NCBI GenBank assembly: GCA_964423615.1
Contig: CAYRFQ010000003.1
Span: forward strand, 1 to 64,000
Reading direction: 5' to 3'
From: CAYRFQ01 sp964423615
GTDB taxonomy: Bacteria > Planctomycetota > Planctomycetia > Gemmatales > Gemmataceae
DNA length: 64,000 bases
Positions 27,395 to 36,180 of this stretch are shown one piece after another. The notes beneath the pieces are model-generated. The model saw only the letters and a program-made list of their open reading frames with translations, was not told where the DNA came from and searched no databases. Numbering within the stretch: the first letter of the stretch is position 1; each line of letters starts with the position of its first letter. Position numbers and translations under genes: made by a program.

Positions 27395-28912
27395 ATGCGT
27401 CAGCGTCCATTGTATTGGTTCGTTCTTGTGTTTGCTTGTTTGGGCGTTCTTTTCTTTCCCAAGACCTCCCAGGCAGCCGGTAAAAAAGGCGAACGACCGA
27501 ACGTCATCGTCATCATGGCCGACGATCTCGGTTACGAGTGTCTCAGTTGCAACGGCGGCGCTCCTTACAAGACCCCTGTCCTGGACGAACTCGCAGCAAA
27601 CGGCCTACGCTTCACCAACTGCGTGTCCGAACCACTTTGTACACCATCGCGGGTGACAATCATGACGGGACGGTACAACTTTCGCAATTACACCCGGTTT
27701 GGCATTATCCAAAAGACAGAGAAGACCTTCGGCAACATAATGAAACAGGCAGGATACGCCACCTGCATCGTAGGCAAGTGGCAACTCGGCTATACTCGCA
27801 ACGACATCCAACACTTCGGATTCGATGAGTATTGCCTGTGGCACCTGGAAGGGAAAACCCAACGTTACACGAACTTTGGAAAGCTGGTCCAGAATGGAAA
27901 AGTCCGAAAGAGCAAGCAGGGAGAATACGGCCCGGACGCCGTAAGTAACTTCATGCTCGACTTCATCACCAGGAACAAAGACAACAAGTTTTTTTGTTAC
28001 TACCCAATGATGTTGACCCATAACCCCTTCGTACCGACGCCCGACTCCAAGAATCCTGGAACCAAGAAGGGCAAACGCCAGAACGGCAAGTACATGATCG
28101 ACATGGTGGCCTATACGGACACAATCATCGGTCGTTTGGTTAAGCATCTCGAGAAGCTCAAGCTTCGTGAAAACACCGTCATCATCTTTACTGGTGACAA
28201 TGGCACCAACCGTTCGATTCTCTTTGGAATGGTCGGAGAACTCAATTGGCCAGGGGGTAAAGGGAGCTTGCTTAACGAAACAGGAGTCCGAGTTCCTCTT
28301 GTTGTGAATTGGCCTGCTGGAAGGCAAAGAGGAAAGGTGTTCAACGATCCAGTAGATTTCACGGATATACTACCGACAGTAGCAGAACTTGCCGGAGCGA
28401 AGTTGCCCAAGGACGTAAAAATCGACGGCCACAGCTTTGCGGGACGACTTCGAGGCGACAAAACCTACGCCCCTCGAAAGTGGGCTTACAACTGTTACTA
28501 TGGCAGAGCGCGACGCACCGCTCTGCAGTGCGCGCGAGACACTCGCTACAAACTCTATGAAGGCGGTCAGTTCTTCGATTTTGTAACCGATCCACTCCAC
28601 AAGAAACCACTCGATCCTAAGACGCTCGATAAAGCTGGCAAGGCATCGCACGCTGCATTAAGCATTGTGCTTGAGAAGATGCGAAAAGAAATTCGAATCG
28701 CGGACAAGAAATACCCGACAAAAACGATCTTGTTGAACCGCGGCCAGAAATTACCAAAGAAACAAAAAAGGATGAAACTCAAGCGACTCCAAACATCGAT
28801 CGGGAACAATCGAATCGAGTGTAGTTGGTCTCGGAAACGCCACCCCTTCGCCGAATACCCGTTTCGAAAAACAGTTCCGATCGTTTCGAGAGTCCACGGC
28901 GAATCGATGTAA
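27395..28912 (+). CDS. Secreted sulfatase (Cys-type)
   Basis: 505 residues from ATG 27395 (CGAGGA upstream). A signal peptide ends near SQAAG. The sulfatase domain starts RPNVIVIMADDLGY, with the metal Asp pair, and carries the activation motif LCTPSR with Cys82, which must be changed to formylglycine. TGDNG holds a further metal ligand and KWQLG the active-site Lys. It should remove sulfate from a polysaccharide or other sulfated substrate outside the cytoplasm. The last 60 residues are basic and do not look like the family. No maturation enzyme with both catalytic Cys is in the window. Confidence 0.95.
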   Translation: MRQRPLYWFVLVFACLGVLFFPKTSQAAGKKGERPNVIVIMADDLGYECLSCNGGAPYKTPVLDELAANGLRFTNCVSEPLCTPSRVTIMTGRYNFRNYTRFGIIQKTEKTFGNIMKQAGYATCIVGKWQLGYTRNDIQHFGFDEYCLWHLEGKTQRYTNFGKLVQNGKVRKSKQGEYGPDAVSNFMLDFITRNKDNKFFCYYPMMLTHNPFVPTPDSKNPGTKKGKRQNGKYMIDMVAYTDTIIGRLVKHLEKLKLRENTVIIFTGDNGTNRSILFGMVGELNWPGGKGSLLNETGVRVPLVVNWPAGRQRGKVFNDPVDFTDILPTVAELAGAKLPKDVKIDGHSFAGRLRGDKTYAPRKWAYNCYYGRARRTALQCARDTRYKLYEGGQFFDFVTDPLHKKPLDPKTLDKAGKASHAALSIVLEKMRKEIRIADKKYPTKTILLNRGQKLPKKQKRMKLKRLQTSIGNNRIECSWSRKRHPFAEYPFRKTVPIVSRVHGESM

Positions 28913-28954
28913 CGGTCACTGTCTTGTACGTTGTGAAGAGTAACAAAGCGACGA

Positions 28955-28980
28955 AGGCACACCAGGAAAAAGGTGTGCCT
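28955..28980. terminator. Stem-loop between convergent genes
   Basis: AGGCACACC (28955-28963) pairs perfectly with GGTGTGCCT (28972-28980) across the loop AGGAAAAA. It lies between the sulfatase stop and the convergent DUF4291 stop, so it may end transcription from both sides. There is no T run after the stem on either strand, so the call is tentative. Confidence 0.45.
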
Positions 28981-29061
28981 GCCACTTGGATTTTGAAGGG
29001 TGACGAGGAGTGCATCGACAACGGCACACCTTTGTTCTTCGAAATCCTCCCAACCTGGAAA

Positions 29062-29655
29062 TCATGACATCATCAATTTCCGTCCCACATCATCTTCCAC
29101 AAAATAAACTCGTTCCGCTGGCAGCAAACGTTTCGCTTTCTCGGCCATGCCAGAGCGTAAAAACTCGCGCATCTTCGCCACGCGACTCGTATAGTCTTCG
29201 ATCTCGACGATCCAATCGTGGACATATTCATCGATGATGTGACGACTGAGTCCGACCTGAATACTCAAGTGCGTCTGGCCACTTCCTCGCAAAGAACGCT
29301 CTGTGTCCCACTGGATGTGGACCTTGGCTTTGTCGAACTCCTGTTGCCACAGTTGCGGGGTGGAATAAACCGAGCGTTCGTAGGACGTCAAGACGCCCTG
29401 CGACAAAGCCTGGTCCCAACCTACACGGGTAATGCGAACGGCAAGAGTGCGGGTTTGGCCAGATTTCCGCCCCCAGTTGCTGCGTTGCATGAGCCACAGG
29501 AAAGATGGCTTAATCCAGGTCATACGCCGAAACGAAAACGGTGCGACGAATCTCTTACCCTCGAGCGCGGGATCGGCTATGGCATCGGAAAACGCCTGGT
29601 AGACGACGATCGTATCGCCAGTGTAGTCAGCTCGTATTTCTCGTTCTTCGGGCAT
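29062..29655 (-). CDS. DUF4291 family protein
   Basis: 197 residues from ATG 29655, which follows GGAGGA at good distance. The open frame extends upstream but that part is low-complexity and unlikely. The protein matches what I know of DUF4291: EIRADYTGDTIVVYQAFS, then FRRMTWIKPSFLWLMQRSNWG, QWDTERSLRG, and an R-rich HIIDEYVHDWIVEIED. It is cytoplasmic, with no signal or membrane segment. DUF4291 has no firm function; a nucleic-acid-related role has been suggested by fold. It lies alone between sulfatase genes. Confidence 0.9.
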   Translation of the reverse strand: MPEEREIRADYTGDTIVVYQAFSDAIADPALEGKRFVAPFSFRRMTWIKPSFLWLMQRSNWGRKSGQTRTLAVRITRVGWDQALSQGVLTSYERSVYSTPQLWQQEFDKAKVHIQWDTERSLRGSGQTHLSIQVGLSRHIIDEYVHDWIVEIEDYTSRVAKMREFLRSGMAEKAKRLLPAERVYFVEDDVGRKLMMS

Positions 29656-30001
29656 CAGCTTTCCTCCGTGTTGGATTCTCTCATAAGAAGACAAACTGAA
29701 GACAGGTTGAGTTCGGCGACAGAGGAAGAAAACAAGAAGACACCACAACTCACCCAACCCTGAGAGACTTTGTGCCCAAAGAGCAGAACTTTCACAATAA
29801 AGAAAACAGAAGGAGGCCCGAGCCACCCCAATGCAAAATCAAATCATCTGACGGAGTGTCACGGAAACTCTCGGGAAAATCAATCGAGGCATCCCAAGAT
29901 TCTTGACCCTCTCTTGCATCGCGCGTAATGTGGAACGGGTCGTGAAAATGTTCCACACTTCGGTTTGATTTTTCATCTTGAAATACGAGAAAGCATCTAC
30001 G
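29656..30001. other. Divergent intergenic region (DUF4291 / sulfatase)
   Basis: 346 bp between divergent genes. It contains the promoter-like pair and dyad annotated at 29903-29957 and the ribosome site of the DUF4291 gene. No gene was found. Confidence 0.4.
29903..29957 (+). promoter_or_regulatory. Sigma-70-like promoter with overlapping dyad, upstream of a sulfatase
   Basis: TTGACC (29903-29908), a 17-base spacer and TAATGT (29926-29931) form a plausible promoter for the sulfatase starting at 30002. A perfect inverted repeat TGTGGAAC / GTTCCACA (29929-29936 and 29950-29957) overlaps the -10 box and the expected transcription start, as a repressor operator would. As RNA it could also form a hairpin. 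Confidence 0.45.
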
Positions 30002-31510
30002 ATGACGATTCGATTATGCCTCCTCGGGTTCGTCTTCTTGGGCTTGTTGCCAGCAAACGCTTCGGCAGTGGGAAAGAAGCCCAACGTCTTGTTCTTGGTC
30101 ACTGACGACCAGCGAGCCGATACGATCGCGGCCTTGGGCAACGATGTGATCAAGACTCCACATCTGGACAAGCTGGTCAACCAAGGCTACGTTTTCCGAA
30201 ATCTCTATTGCATGGGCTCCACGGTAGGGGCCGTCTGTAATCCGAGCCGTCACATGTTTCTCTCCGGAAAGGCTCTCTATAGTTACAATCCCAAAATCCA
30301 GGAGAACACTTTCGGGGCCGTGATGCGGGCCCTCGGGTATATCACATTTCACATTTCTAAACGCGGAAACACAGCGAAGAACTATCACAAGGCTTTCGAA
30401 TTCAGCGGCTACTTGAATGACGGAAAAGATCGGCGGTCAGGTCACCACGGACGCACGGCAGTCGATTCGGCTATCAAATTCCTCAAAACAACATGGAAGA
30501 AAGATCGACCTCTATTCATGTATATCGGCTTCGCAGGGCCACACGACCCCCGCGTCGCAGCGAAGAAATGGCTGAATTTGTACGACAGGAACAAGATTCC
30601 ACTCCCAAAAAACTACATGCCGTTTCACCCGTTCAACAACGGGGACATGAAAATCCGCGATGAACGACTGGCTCCCTGGCCTCGCACCGAAGAAGTCGTC
30701 CGCAAGCATCTCCACGACTACTACGGATGCATCTCATCGATCGACCACAACATTGGGAGACTCCTGACGACACTCCAGCAACTCGGGGAACTCGAAAACA
30801 CGATCATCCTGTTCACCTCGGATCACGGATTGGCCATTGGAAGTCATGGACTCTTTGGCAAACAAAGTCTCTATCAACACAGTATGAACTCACCTTGCAT
30901 CATCGCCGGGAAAGGAATTCCCCACGGAACCAGTGACGCACTCGTCTATTTGTTCGACCTTTTTCCCACGGCGGTCGATTTGGTCGGCGGGAAGATCCCA
31001 CAAGGTTTGGACGGAAAAAGCCTTGCTCCCATCATCCGGGGACAAGAAAAACAAGTTCGCGATACCGTTTTTCTCGCTTACAAAAATGTCCAGCGAGCCG
31101 TCCGCAAAGGAGATTGGAAACTCATACGGTATCCACACGTGAACGTGACCCAGCTCTTCGATCTATCCCAAGATCCCAACGAGATGAAGAACTTGGCGAA
31201 ATCTCCCCAATATGCCAACAAGGTTGCGGAGTTGATGGGTGTACTCAAAGAACAACAAAAGTTGTTCCGCGACAAGGCTCCGCTTTCCGTTGACAATCCG
31301 GAACCAGCAAAGGTCGACGAGTCGTTCTTCAAGAACGCCAAAAAAGGCAAAAAGCGACGAAGCAAGAAAAAGAAGAATTCCCAAGTTTTGTACTTTGATT
31401 CGGCAGCGTTCGGCTCCTATCCCAGCTTCCGTTCTACTTCCTTCCGGAGACTCCACCATGACTCGTTGTTTCGTATTCGTCCTGTGCTTCGCTGCCTGTC
31501 TGTGGGTTAG
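30002..31510 (+). CDS. Secreted sulfatase (Cys-type), heparan/iduronate-like
   Basis: 502 residues from ATG 30002. Signal peptide up to about residue 22. The domain starts KPNVLFLVTDDQRAD and has the activation motif VCNPSR with Cys79, metal ligands in TSDHGLAIGSHG, and FAGPHDPR. The SDHG plus DDQR pattern is like iduronate or choline sulfatases, but the substrate is unproved. The C-terminus has a Lys-rich tail (KKGKKRRSKKKK) followed by 45 residues that overlap the start of the next sulfatase by 53 bp, so the stop may have been lost and replaced by a later one. Confidence 0.94.
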   Translation: MTIRLCLLGFVFLGLLPANASAVGKKPNVLFLVTDDQRADTIAALGNDVIKTPHLDKLVNQGYVFRNLYCMGSTVGAVCNPSRHMFLSGKALYSYNPKIQENTFGAVMRALGYITFHISKRGNTAKNYHKAFEFSGYLNDGKDRRSGHHGRTAVDSAIKFLKTTWKKDRPLFMYIGFAGPHDPRVAAKKWLNLYDRNKIPLPKNYMPFHPFNNGDMKIRDERLAPWPRTEEVVRKHLHDYYGCISSIDHNIGRLLTTLQQLGELENTIILFTSDHGLAIGSHGLFGKQSLYQHSMNSPCIIAGKGIPHGTSDALVYLFDLFPTAVDLVGGKIPQGLDGKSLAPIIRGQEKQVRDTVFLAYKNVQRAVRKGDWKLIRYPHVNVTQLFDLSQDPNEMKNLAKSPQYANKVAELMGVLKEQQKLFRDKAPLSVDNPEPAKVDESFFKNAKKGKKRRSKKKKNSQVLYFDSAAFGSYPSFRSTSFRRLHHDSLFRIRPVLRCLSVG

Positions 31511-32888
31511 TGTCTGGGAAACCCACGCCGCCGAGAGGCCAAACATCATCTTAATCATGGCCGACGACATGGGCTGGGGTGATCCGGGCTTCCAAGGCAA
31601 TAAGATCATCAAGACTCCCCATTTAGACAAGATGAGCCGTGAGGGACTCGTCTTCAATCGGTTCTATGCAGCAGCTCCAGTATGCAGTCCGACCCGCGGC
31701 GCTTGCCTGACGGGCAGGCATCCTTACCGGTATGGAATCTACACAGCCAACAGGGGACACCTTCGTCGTGGCGAGATCACACTCGCCGAGGTTCTGAAAC
31801 AAGCCGGTTACACAACGGGTCACTTTGGCAAGTGGCACCTGGGGACCATGACTCCGGACTATTCGGGGAAGGGAAGAGGTCGAAACCCAAAGCAGAATTA
31901 CTGCACCCCGAGTATGTCCGGTTTCGATGAATGGTTCAGCACCGAGTTTGCCGTGGCGACCTGGGATCCTTACGATCCAGCCAACTCGCACATAAAACGT
32001 GGAAAGAAAGGCGACCCTCGAGCTCTCTACTGGCACAACGGCAAGAACGTCAAGAAACCTCTCGACGGGTGTGATTCGAAAATCATCATGGATCAGGCAA
32101 TTCCATTCATCGAGAAGGCCGCGAAGGACAAAACTCCGTTCTTCTCTGTCATTTGGTTCCATGCCCCACACGCTCCCGTGGTCGGCGGACCCAGATACCG
32201 TGCTATGTACCCGAAAGCATCCGAAAACGAGCAACATTACTATGCCACGGTCACGGCGCTCGATGAGCAGATCGGTCGATTACGAGCCAAACTCCGAAAA
32301 CTCGGAATCGCTGACGACACCATGATATGGTTTTGCTCGGACAACGGGCCCGAAGGGAACCCTGGACCACGAGGACGATTTCAGGGGACTGCGGGGATAC
32401 TACGCGGTCGTAAGCGTTCACTCTACGAAGGTGGAATCCGCGTTCCAGCCATCCTGGTGTGGCCGTCACGGCTCAAAAAAGCTCGCAGAACCGACGTCCC
32501 TTGTGTCACGAGCGATTACTTCCCGACAGTTCTGGCAGCGTTGGGAAAACAAATCCCGAAAGGACGCCCTTTCGACGGAATCAACCTTTTGCCTTTACTG
32601 GATGGAAAAATGAAGTCGCGCCCCAAACCGATTGGTTTTCAATCCGGGAAACAGGCCGCCTGGAATGATAATCGATACGTACTGATTCACAATCAGGGCA
32701 AAAAACGAAACCGCTCGGACAACGGCAAGGTTGCGGTTGCCGAATTTGAGTTATACGATGTCGTTAATGACCCGGGGCAAACGAAGAACATCGCCGATCA
32801 ACATCCGCAAATCGTGACTCGGATGAAGAAAAGCCTTCAAGAATGGGTAACTTCGTGCCGAAACAGCGACAACGGGAAGGATTATTAG
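31458..32888 (+). CDS. Secreted sulfatase (Cys-type), arylsulfatase A-like
   Basis: 476 residues from ATG 31458 (CCGGAG upstream). Signal peptide up to about residue 25. The domain starts RPNIILIMADDMGWGDPGFQG and has activation motif VCSPTR with Cys76, then GRHPYRYGI, KWHLG and FCSDNGPEG, the arylsulfatase A arrangement. It overlaps the preceding sulfatase by 53 bp in another frame, so the two are probably co-transcribed. Substrates are likely sulfated algal or animal polysaccharides, from general knowledge of planctomycetes. Confidence 0.95.
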   Translation: MTRCFVFVLCFAACLWVSVWETHAAERPNIILIMADDMGWGDPGFQGNKIIKTPHLDKMSREGLVFNRFYAAAPVCSPTRGACLTGRHPYRYGIYTANRGHLRRGEITLAEVLKQAGYTTGHFGKWHLGTMTPDYSGKGRGRNPKQNYCTPSMSGFDEWFSTEFAVATWDPYDPANSHIKRGKKGDPRALYWHNGKNVKKPLDGCDSKIIMDQAIPFIEKAAKDKTPFFSVIWFHAPHAPVVGGPRYRAMYPKASENEQHYYATVTALDEQIGRLRAKLRKLGIADDTMIWFCSDNGPEGNPGPRGRFQGTAGILRGRKRSLYEGGIRVPAILVWPSRLKKARRTDVPCVTSDYFPTVLAALGKQIPKGRPFDGINLLPLLDGKMKSRPKPIGFQSGKQAAWNDNRYVLIHNQGKKRNRSDNGKVAVAEFELYDVVNDPGQTKNIADQHPQIVTRMKKSLQEWVTSCRNSDNGKDY

Positions 32889-33308
32889 AGGCAATCCCGT
32901 TCAACGAAACTTGTTGTACATTGTTTTGTTCACTGCCAAAAGCGCTGAATCATGCTGAATATTGCAGTGTACATCTCGCTTCATTGAACGGGATCGGATT
33001 TAGGAACTGGAAGGAAGGTGGTCTTATCTCGAAATGGGCTCAGGGACGGTGAACCGTACCCAAAACAAGCGGGAACCGCTTACGAGTTTCACGTGACCGA
33101 AAGTTCCGGCGGGCCAGGAGAAACAACAAGATTCCGCTAATTACTCCGAGAGCAACCTGGCCCGCAGCGACTATCTCCAGAGAAAGGACAGTCACACAGC
33201 GTCTTCCGACGGCAGTTGCCAGCACGTCCTTGCAATCGGCTTTCGCGAGCGGGCATTCTGTATATGGAACAAACAACTCACCGAAAACAACTCCAGGTGA
33301 GCGGTGAC
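32889..33308. other. Convergent intergenic region with a large inverted repeat
   Basis: 420 bp between the sulfatase stop and the XPB-partner stop. The left part holds the inverted repeat annotated at 32894-32994. The right part has a minus-strand open frame (from about 33290 down to 33040) with one possible membrane segment (ALGVISGILLFLL) but no ribosome site, so I do not call it a gene with confidence. Confidence 0.4.
32894..32994. repeat. Imperfect 30-bp inverted repeat just after the sulfatase stop
   Basis: The arms 32894-32923 and 32965-32994 match at 24 of 30 positions when one is reversed and complemented, beginning with ten perfect bases ATCCCGTTCA. The 41 bases between hold a further small palindrome (CTGAATCATGCTGAAT). 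It starts six bases after the TAG. It could be a transcription end for both convergent genes or a small mobile remnant; no target duplication was seen. Confidence 0.6.
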
Positions 33309-35513
33309 TTATACATCCTCGCACGCAAGGCCCAGGGCCTCCAGAGATTTCCTCCAGTTGTCCAGGTTCGCTTCCTCGACCACCAACGCTGTCGGACCGA
33401 GCCGGTCGTGGATCAAGGCTTTGGTATCCGGCCATTCGCACAAACCGTTCGCGGTGTGCTCGTCTTCGACTCGGATGACCAAAAGTCGCTGCGCTCGTAC
33501 CGAATCAAGAGACTTCGCCGTCATGAGCAATCGCGCAGCCGCAGTCACCGAGTGGCCGGTGCGATTCAGATACCAAGCTTTCAAACCGTCTAACGTCATG
33601 CCATGGTCTTGCGCCCTTTGAATCGACTCCGGCGTCAGCCGAAATAAACGGGGATTGCTCGTCCTCGTCTCAGGCACCTCGTCGGCGAATCTTCCGATTT
33701 CCGATTCAAGCAGCAAATCAGACCGATTCATGTCCACTTGAAGAGTGATACCGTCCTCGTCCGTCGAGACACACGGTTCGGGCGGGAGGGTGTAATCGCG
33801 ATTCGCCGTCAAACGAAAGTGTTTGTAATCGATGTCCGATTCCCGGGCGATCACAGCCAGGTTGTCACTGATACGAGTCGCCGGAACCCCTCGGTCGAGG
33901 GCTTCGGTAAGATCCTCAGGAGTGGGAAATTCAAGAACCGTGCCGGTCGGATACACTGTCAGTCGTTCCCGTTTTTGGGCCCAAGTTCGCAACGAATCGA
34001 TCACCGGCGGTGGAGTAGGTTTCATCCCGTGCCGGTCGAGAAGTTGCAAAATCGAGTCGAGTGTCTCGCCCGCTTCCAAAGCCCCGTACACGGTTTCCGG
34101 TTGGAGTTGAAGATTACACGCTGCACCCAGACCCTTCCACTCAGCAAATTGACCGATCCGTCCCACCAGCTCAGGCGTAAGCCCTTGTCGATAGAGCAAT
34201 ACTTCCAGGTTCGGTTGCACAAGCAACGTCTTCGGAAAACTAGGAAATTTCGGTTCGGCACCGTTGGCGAAAAGCCAACGCCCAAGCTCTGACAAACGGA
34301 CAAGCCACTGATCCTCGGCGTTCTTCGTCGCCTCGACGAGCCGCATCTGATACGCAAGGCCCAGACAGAACCCCATCAAACTGTCGTCCAACGCGAACGA
34401 CGATTCCAAATCGGGTTCGTTTTCTTCGTCCGTTCCCTGTCGCCGGGGTGTCCAGTAGGGATGCCGCGCGGTGATCCACTTGACGACATCGACGCCTACA
34501 CTCCAGTCCTCCTCGGGTCGTTGAGCTAGCAACAACATGCAGAGGAGGTAAGCAGAAGGGTAAGGGTTAGGAGCGTCCTCGAGCGGATTCCAACCCCGAC
34601 TCACGTTCCACCTGCTAAGCCTCAGGACACCGACCCACAACGACGCCATCGTCGCCGACAGGCCGCGTTCCCATAGTTCCGGGATCCGAGCCGATTTAAT
34701 CTCACCTCCCTCTTCGTGCAGGATGCCTTCTTGCGTCCCCAGCATGACCACTAACAAGCCGATGTCCGGGATACCCACGACCAGGTCCGCCGGTTCCTCG
34801 CTCACCAACGCTCCCGTTTGCAAACGCTCCATGTCACGCTTGAAGAAGTCACCATTTTGAGTTCGACGGAGTGGCGTTTGCGCCGTTTGCTGCTTCAAAA
34901 CCGACATCCGTAGCAACAATTCCAAACCGTCGGTTTCCCGTGGCTTCCCAACAGGCGAGACGACCGCGTCATCTTCATAAGTCGGAGGCCAATCTGGAAA
35001 TTCGAGAGGATCGTTCGTCGCACGTGCGAGGATACCTGGCGGGCAAAAAAGGAATGACGACTCGGGCGTCGTTGTACTAATCCAAGTCTCGAAAGAGCGA
35101 AGTTTCCCACTGGCGGTCATCCCCACCGCGTCGGGGTCGTCAACAACTACCTGTCCCCGCAAATCGGGAAAGAGCAAACCTCCTTCCAGAAGTTCTAACA
35201 CAACACGAAGAGGCTCGTTCGAACCTATCGTCGCGATCAACTCCACGAGATTTCCGACTCGCCATCGTGGCAAGCTGCTCCGCCCAATCATGTTCAGCAA
35301 CTGGCCGTGCAGAACGGGAAGTTCGCGTAACCTACGGTCGATGACCGGAGCATTGGTCGTCGTTTCGATCATTCGGCGGATTAACTCGTCCGTGGGCCAC
35401 TGGCCCCGAGGCTTGACGAGTTTTGCAACGACTTGACGGAGCAAAGGTTCGTCATAGCGTTCGAGAGTTTCCGAGAGTCGTTCGGAGAAATAGGAAGGTT
35501 CAATCAGGGGCAT
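33309..35513 (-). CDS. XPB/Ssl2-like helicase-associated domain protein
   Basis: 734 residues from ATG 35513; the frame is open further up. The C-terminal half resembles helicase-associated (Helicase_C_3/XPB-Ssl2 N-terminal-like) domains: KTLLVQPNLEVLLYRQGL, LQLQPETVYGALEAGETLDSILQLL, LRTWAQKRERL and DNLAVIARE. The N-terminal half is helical and unassigned. It lies on the same strand behind an XPB helicase and a small protein, so it is likely a partner that loads or controls the helicase in DNA repair or transcription. No nuclease motif was seen. The last 55 residues resemble the whole 78-residue neighbour. Confidence 0.8.
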   Translation of the reverse strand: MPLIEPSYFSERLSETLERYDEPLLRQVVAKLVKPRGQWPTDELIRRMIETTTNAPVIDRRLRELPVLHGQLLNMIGRSSLPRWRVGNLVELIATIGSNEPLRVVLELLEGGLLFPDLRGQVVVDDPDAVGMTASGKLRSFETWISTTTPESSFLFCPPGILARATNDPLEFPDWPPTYEDDAVVSPVGKPRETDGLELLLRMSVLKQQTAQTPLRRTQNGDFFKRDMERLQTGALVSEEPADLVVGIPDIGLLVVMLGTQEGILHEEGGEIKSARIPELWERGLSATMASLWVGVLRLSRWNVSRGWNPLEDAPNPYPSAYLLCMLLLAQRPEEDWSVGVDVVKWITARHPYWTPRRQGTDEENEPDLESSFALDDSLMGFCLGLAYQMRLVEATKNAEDQWLVRLSELGRWLFANGAEPKFPSFPKTLLVQPNLEVLLYRQGLTPELVGRIGQFAEWKGLGAACNLQLQPETVYGALEAGETLDSILQLLDRHGMKPTPPPVIDSLRTWAQKRERLTVYPTGTVLEFPTPEDLTEALDRGVPATRISDNLAVIARESDIDYKHFRLTANRDYTLPPEPCVSTDEDGITLQVDMNRSDLLLESEIGRFADEVPETRTSNPRLFRLTPESIQRAQDHGMTLDGLKAWYLNRTGHSVTAAARLLMTAKSLDSVRAQRLLVIRVEDEHTANGLCEWPDTKALIHDRLGPTALVVEEANLDNWRKSLEALGLACEDV

Positions 35514-35589
35514 AGATGGTAAGTGTCTTGGGGTCGGTTTTGTTCCGACAGGTCGTCGGAAAACCTTCTGGGTTTGGAACCAGTCCGGG

Positions 35590-35826
35590 TTAAGAAACAA
35601 CCTGGGGGGTATGCCCCATTTTTTGCAGTTCTTGGACGACAGCATCGGCTCGACCCGGACGAATCAGGAGAACCGTCTCAGTGAGTCGTCCGAGGACGTC
35701 CTGGGCCAATTTCTTACTCGCGAGTAACTCTTCGGCCAACACGGCGTCTTCCGTCTGGACGAGGCTAACCCGTCGATGGAGTTTGACTGGAATTCTGGTG
35801 GTGGGAGATGCAAGACGAGGATTCAT
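35590..35826 (-). CDS. Small protein resembling the C-terminal module of its XPB-partner neighbour
   Basis: 78 residues, no signal or membrane segment. The first 17 residues are basic; from residue 20 on the chain aligns without gaps over 52 residues to the end of the 734-residue protein downstream, with 11 identities (ED, RL, T-L, D, L, G among them). It lies 76 bp before that gene and after the helicase gene on the same strand. It may be a detached regulatory or docking module shared by the two proteins. I know no named family for it. Confidence 0.65.
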   Translation of the reverse strand: MNPRLASPTTRIPVKLHRRVSLVQTEDAVLAEELLASKKLAQDVLGRLTETVLLIRPGRADAVVQELQKMGHTPQVVS

Positions 35827-36180
35827 TCGGTCTCCGACAGTCCATTAGGGAAGAGCATCAATGCTTCGACCTTTCGGCAGTTGGGAGCCCTTGGTCGATG
35901 GACGGTTCGTGAAAAGCTCGCGGCACAATCGTCAAGCGAACGGTGGGCATCGACTCCAGCATCGGAATGAGACTTTCAACGTTCGCCAAGACAAACCACC
36001 CTTATGCCAGTTTCGATTGAAGCAAAAAAGCATTCGAGGACCTTCGGACGCGTGTCTTGTACCGGCTTAACCTGGACAAAGTCCGACGATGTCTTCGGCA
36101 CTATGTCGGAGGATGTTGCCCCAATCACCTCGTTCTCAATCGCTCGCTACTGGACCAGAAGTTTCCTACTCGAAACCCTT
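35827..36180. other. Gap inside the XPB gene row
   Basis: 354 bp between the helicase stop and the 78-residue gene. Plus-strand open frames here are shadows or unsupported. No promoter or hairpin was recognised. It is long for an operon gap, so the two downstream genes may have their own promoter. Confidence 0.35.

Noticed and set aside
33040..33290. Possible small membrane protein behind the XPB partner
   Set aside because: One hydrophobic stretch only, no ribosome site and unusual composition; kept as a note in the intergenic entry.
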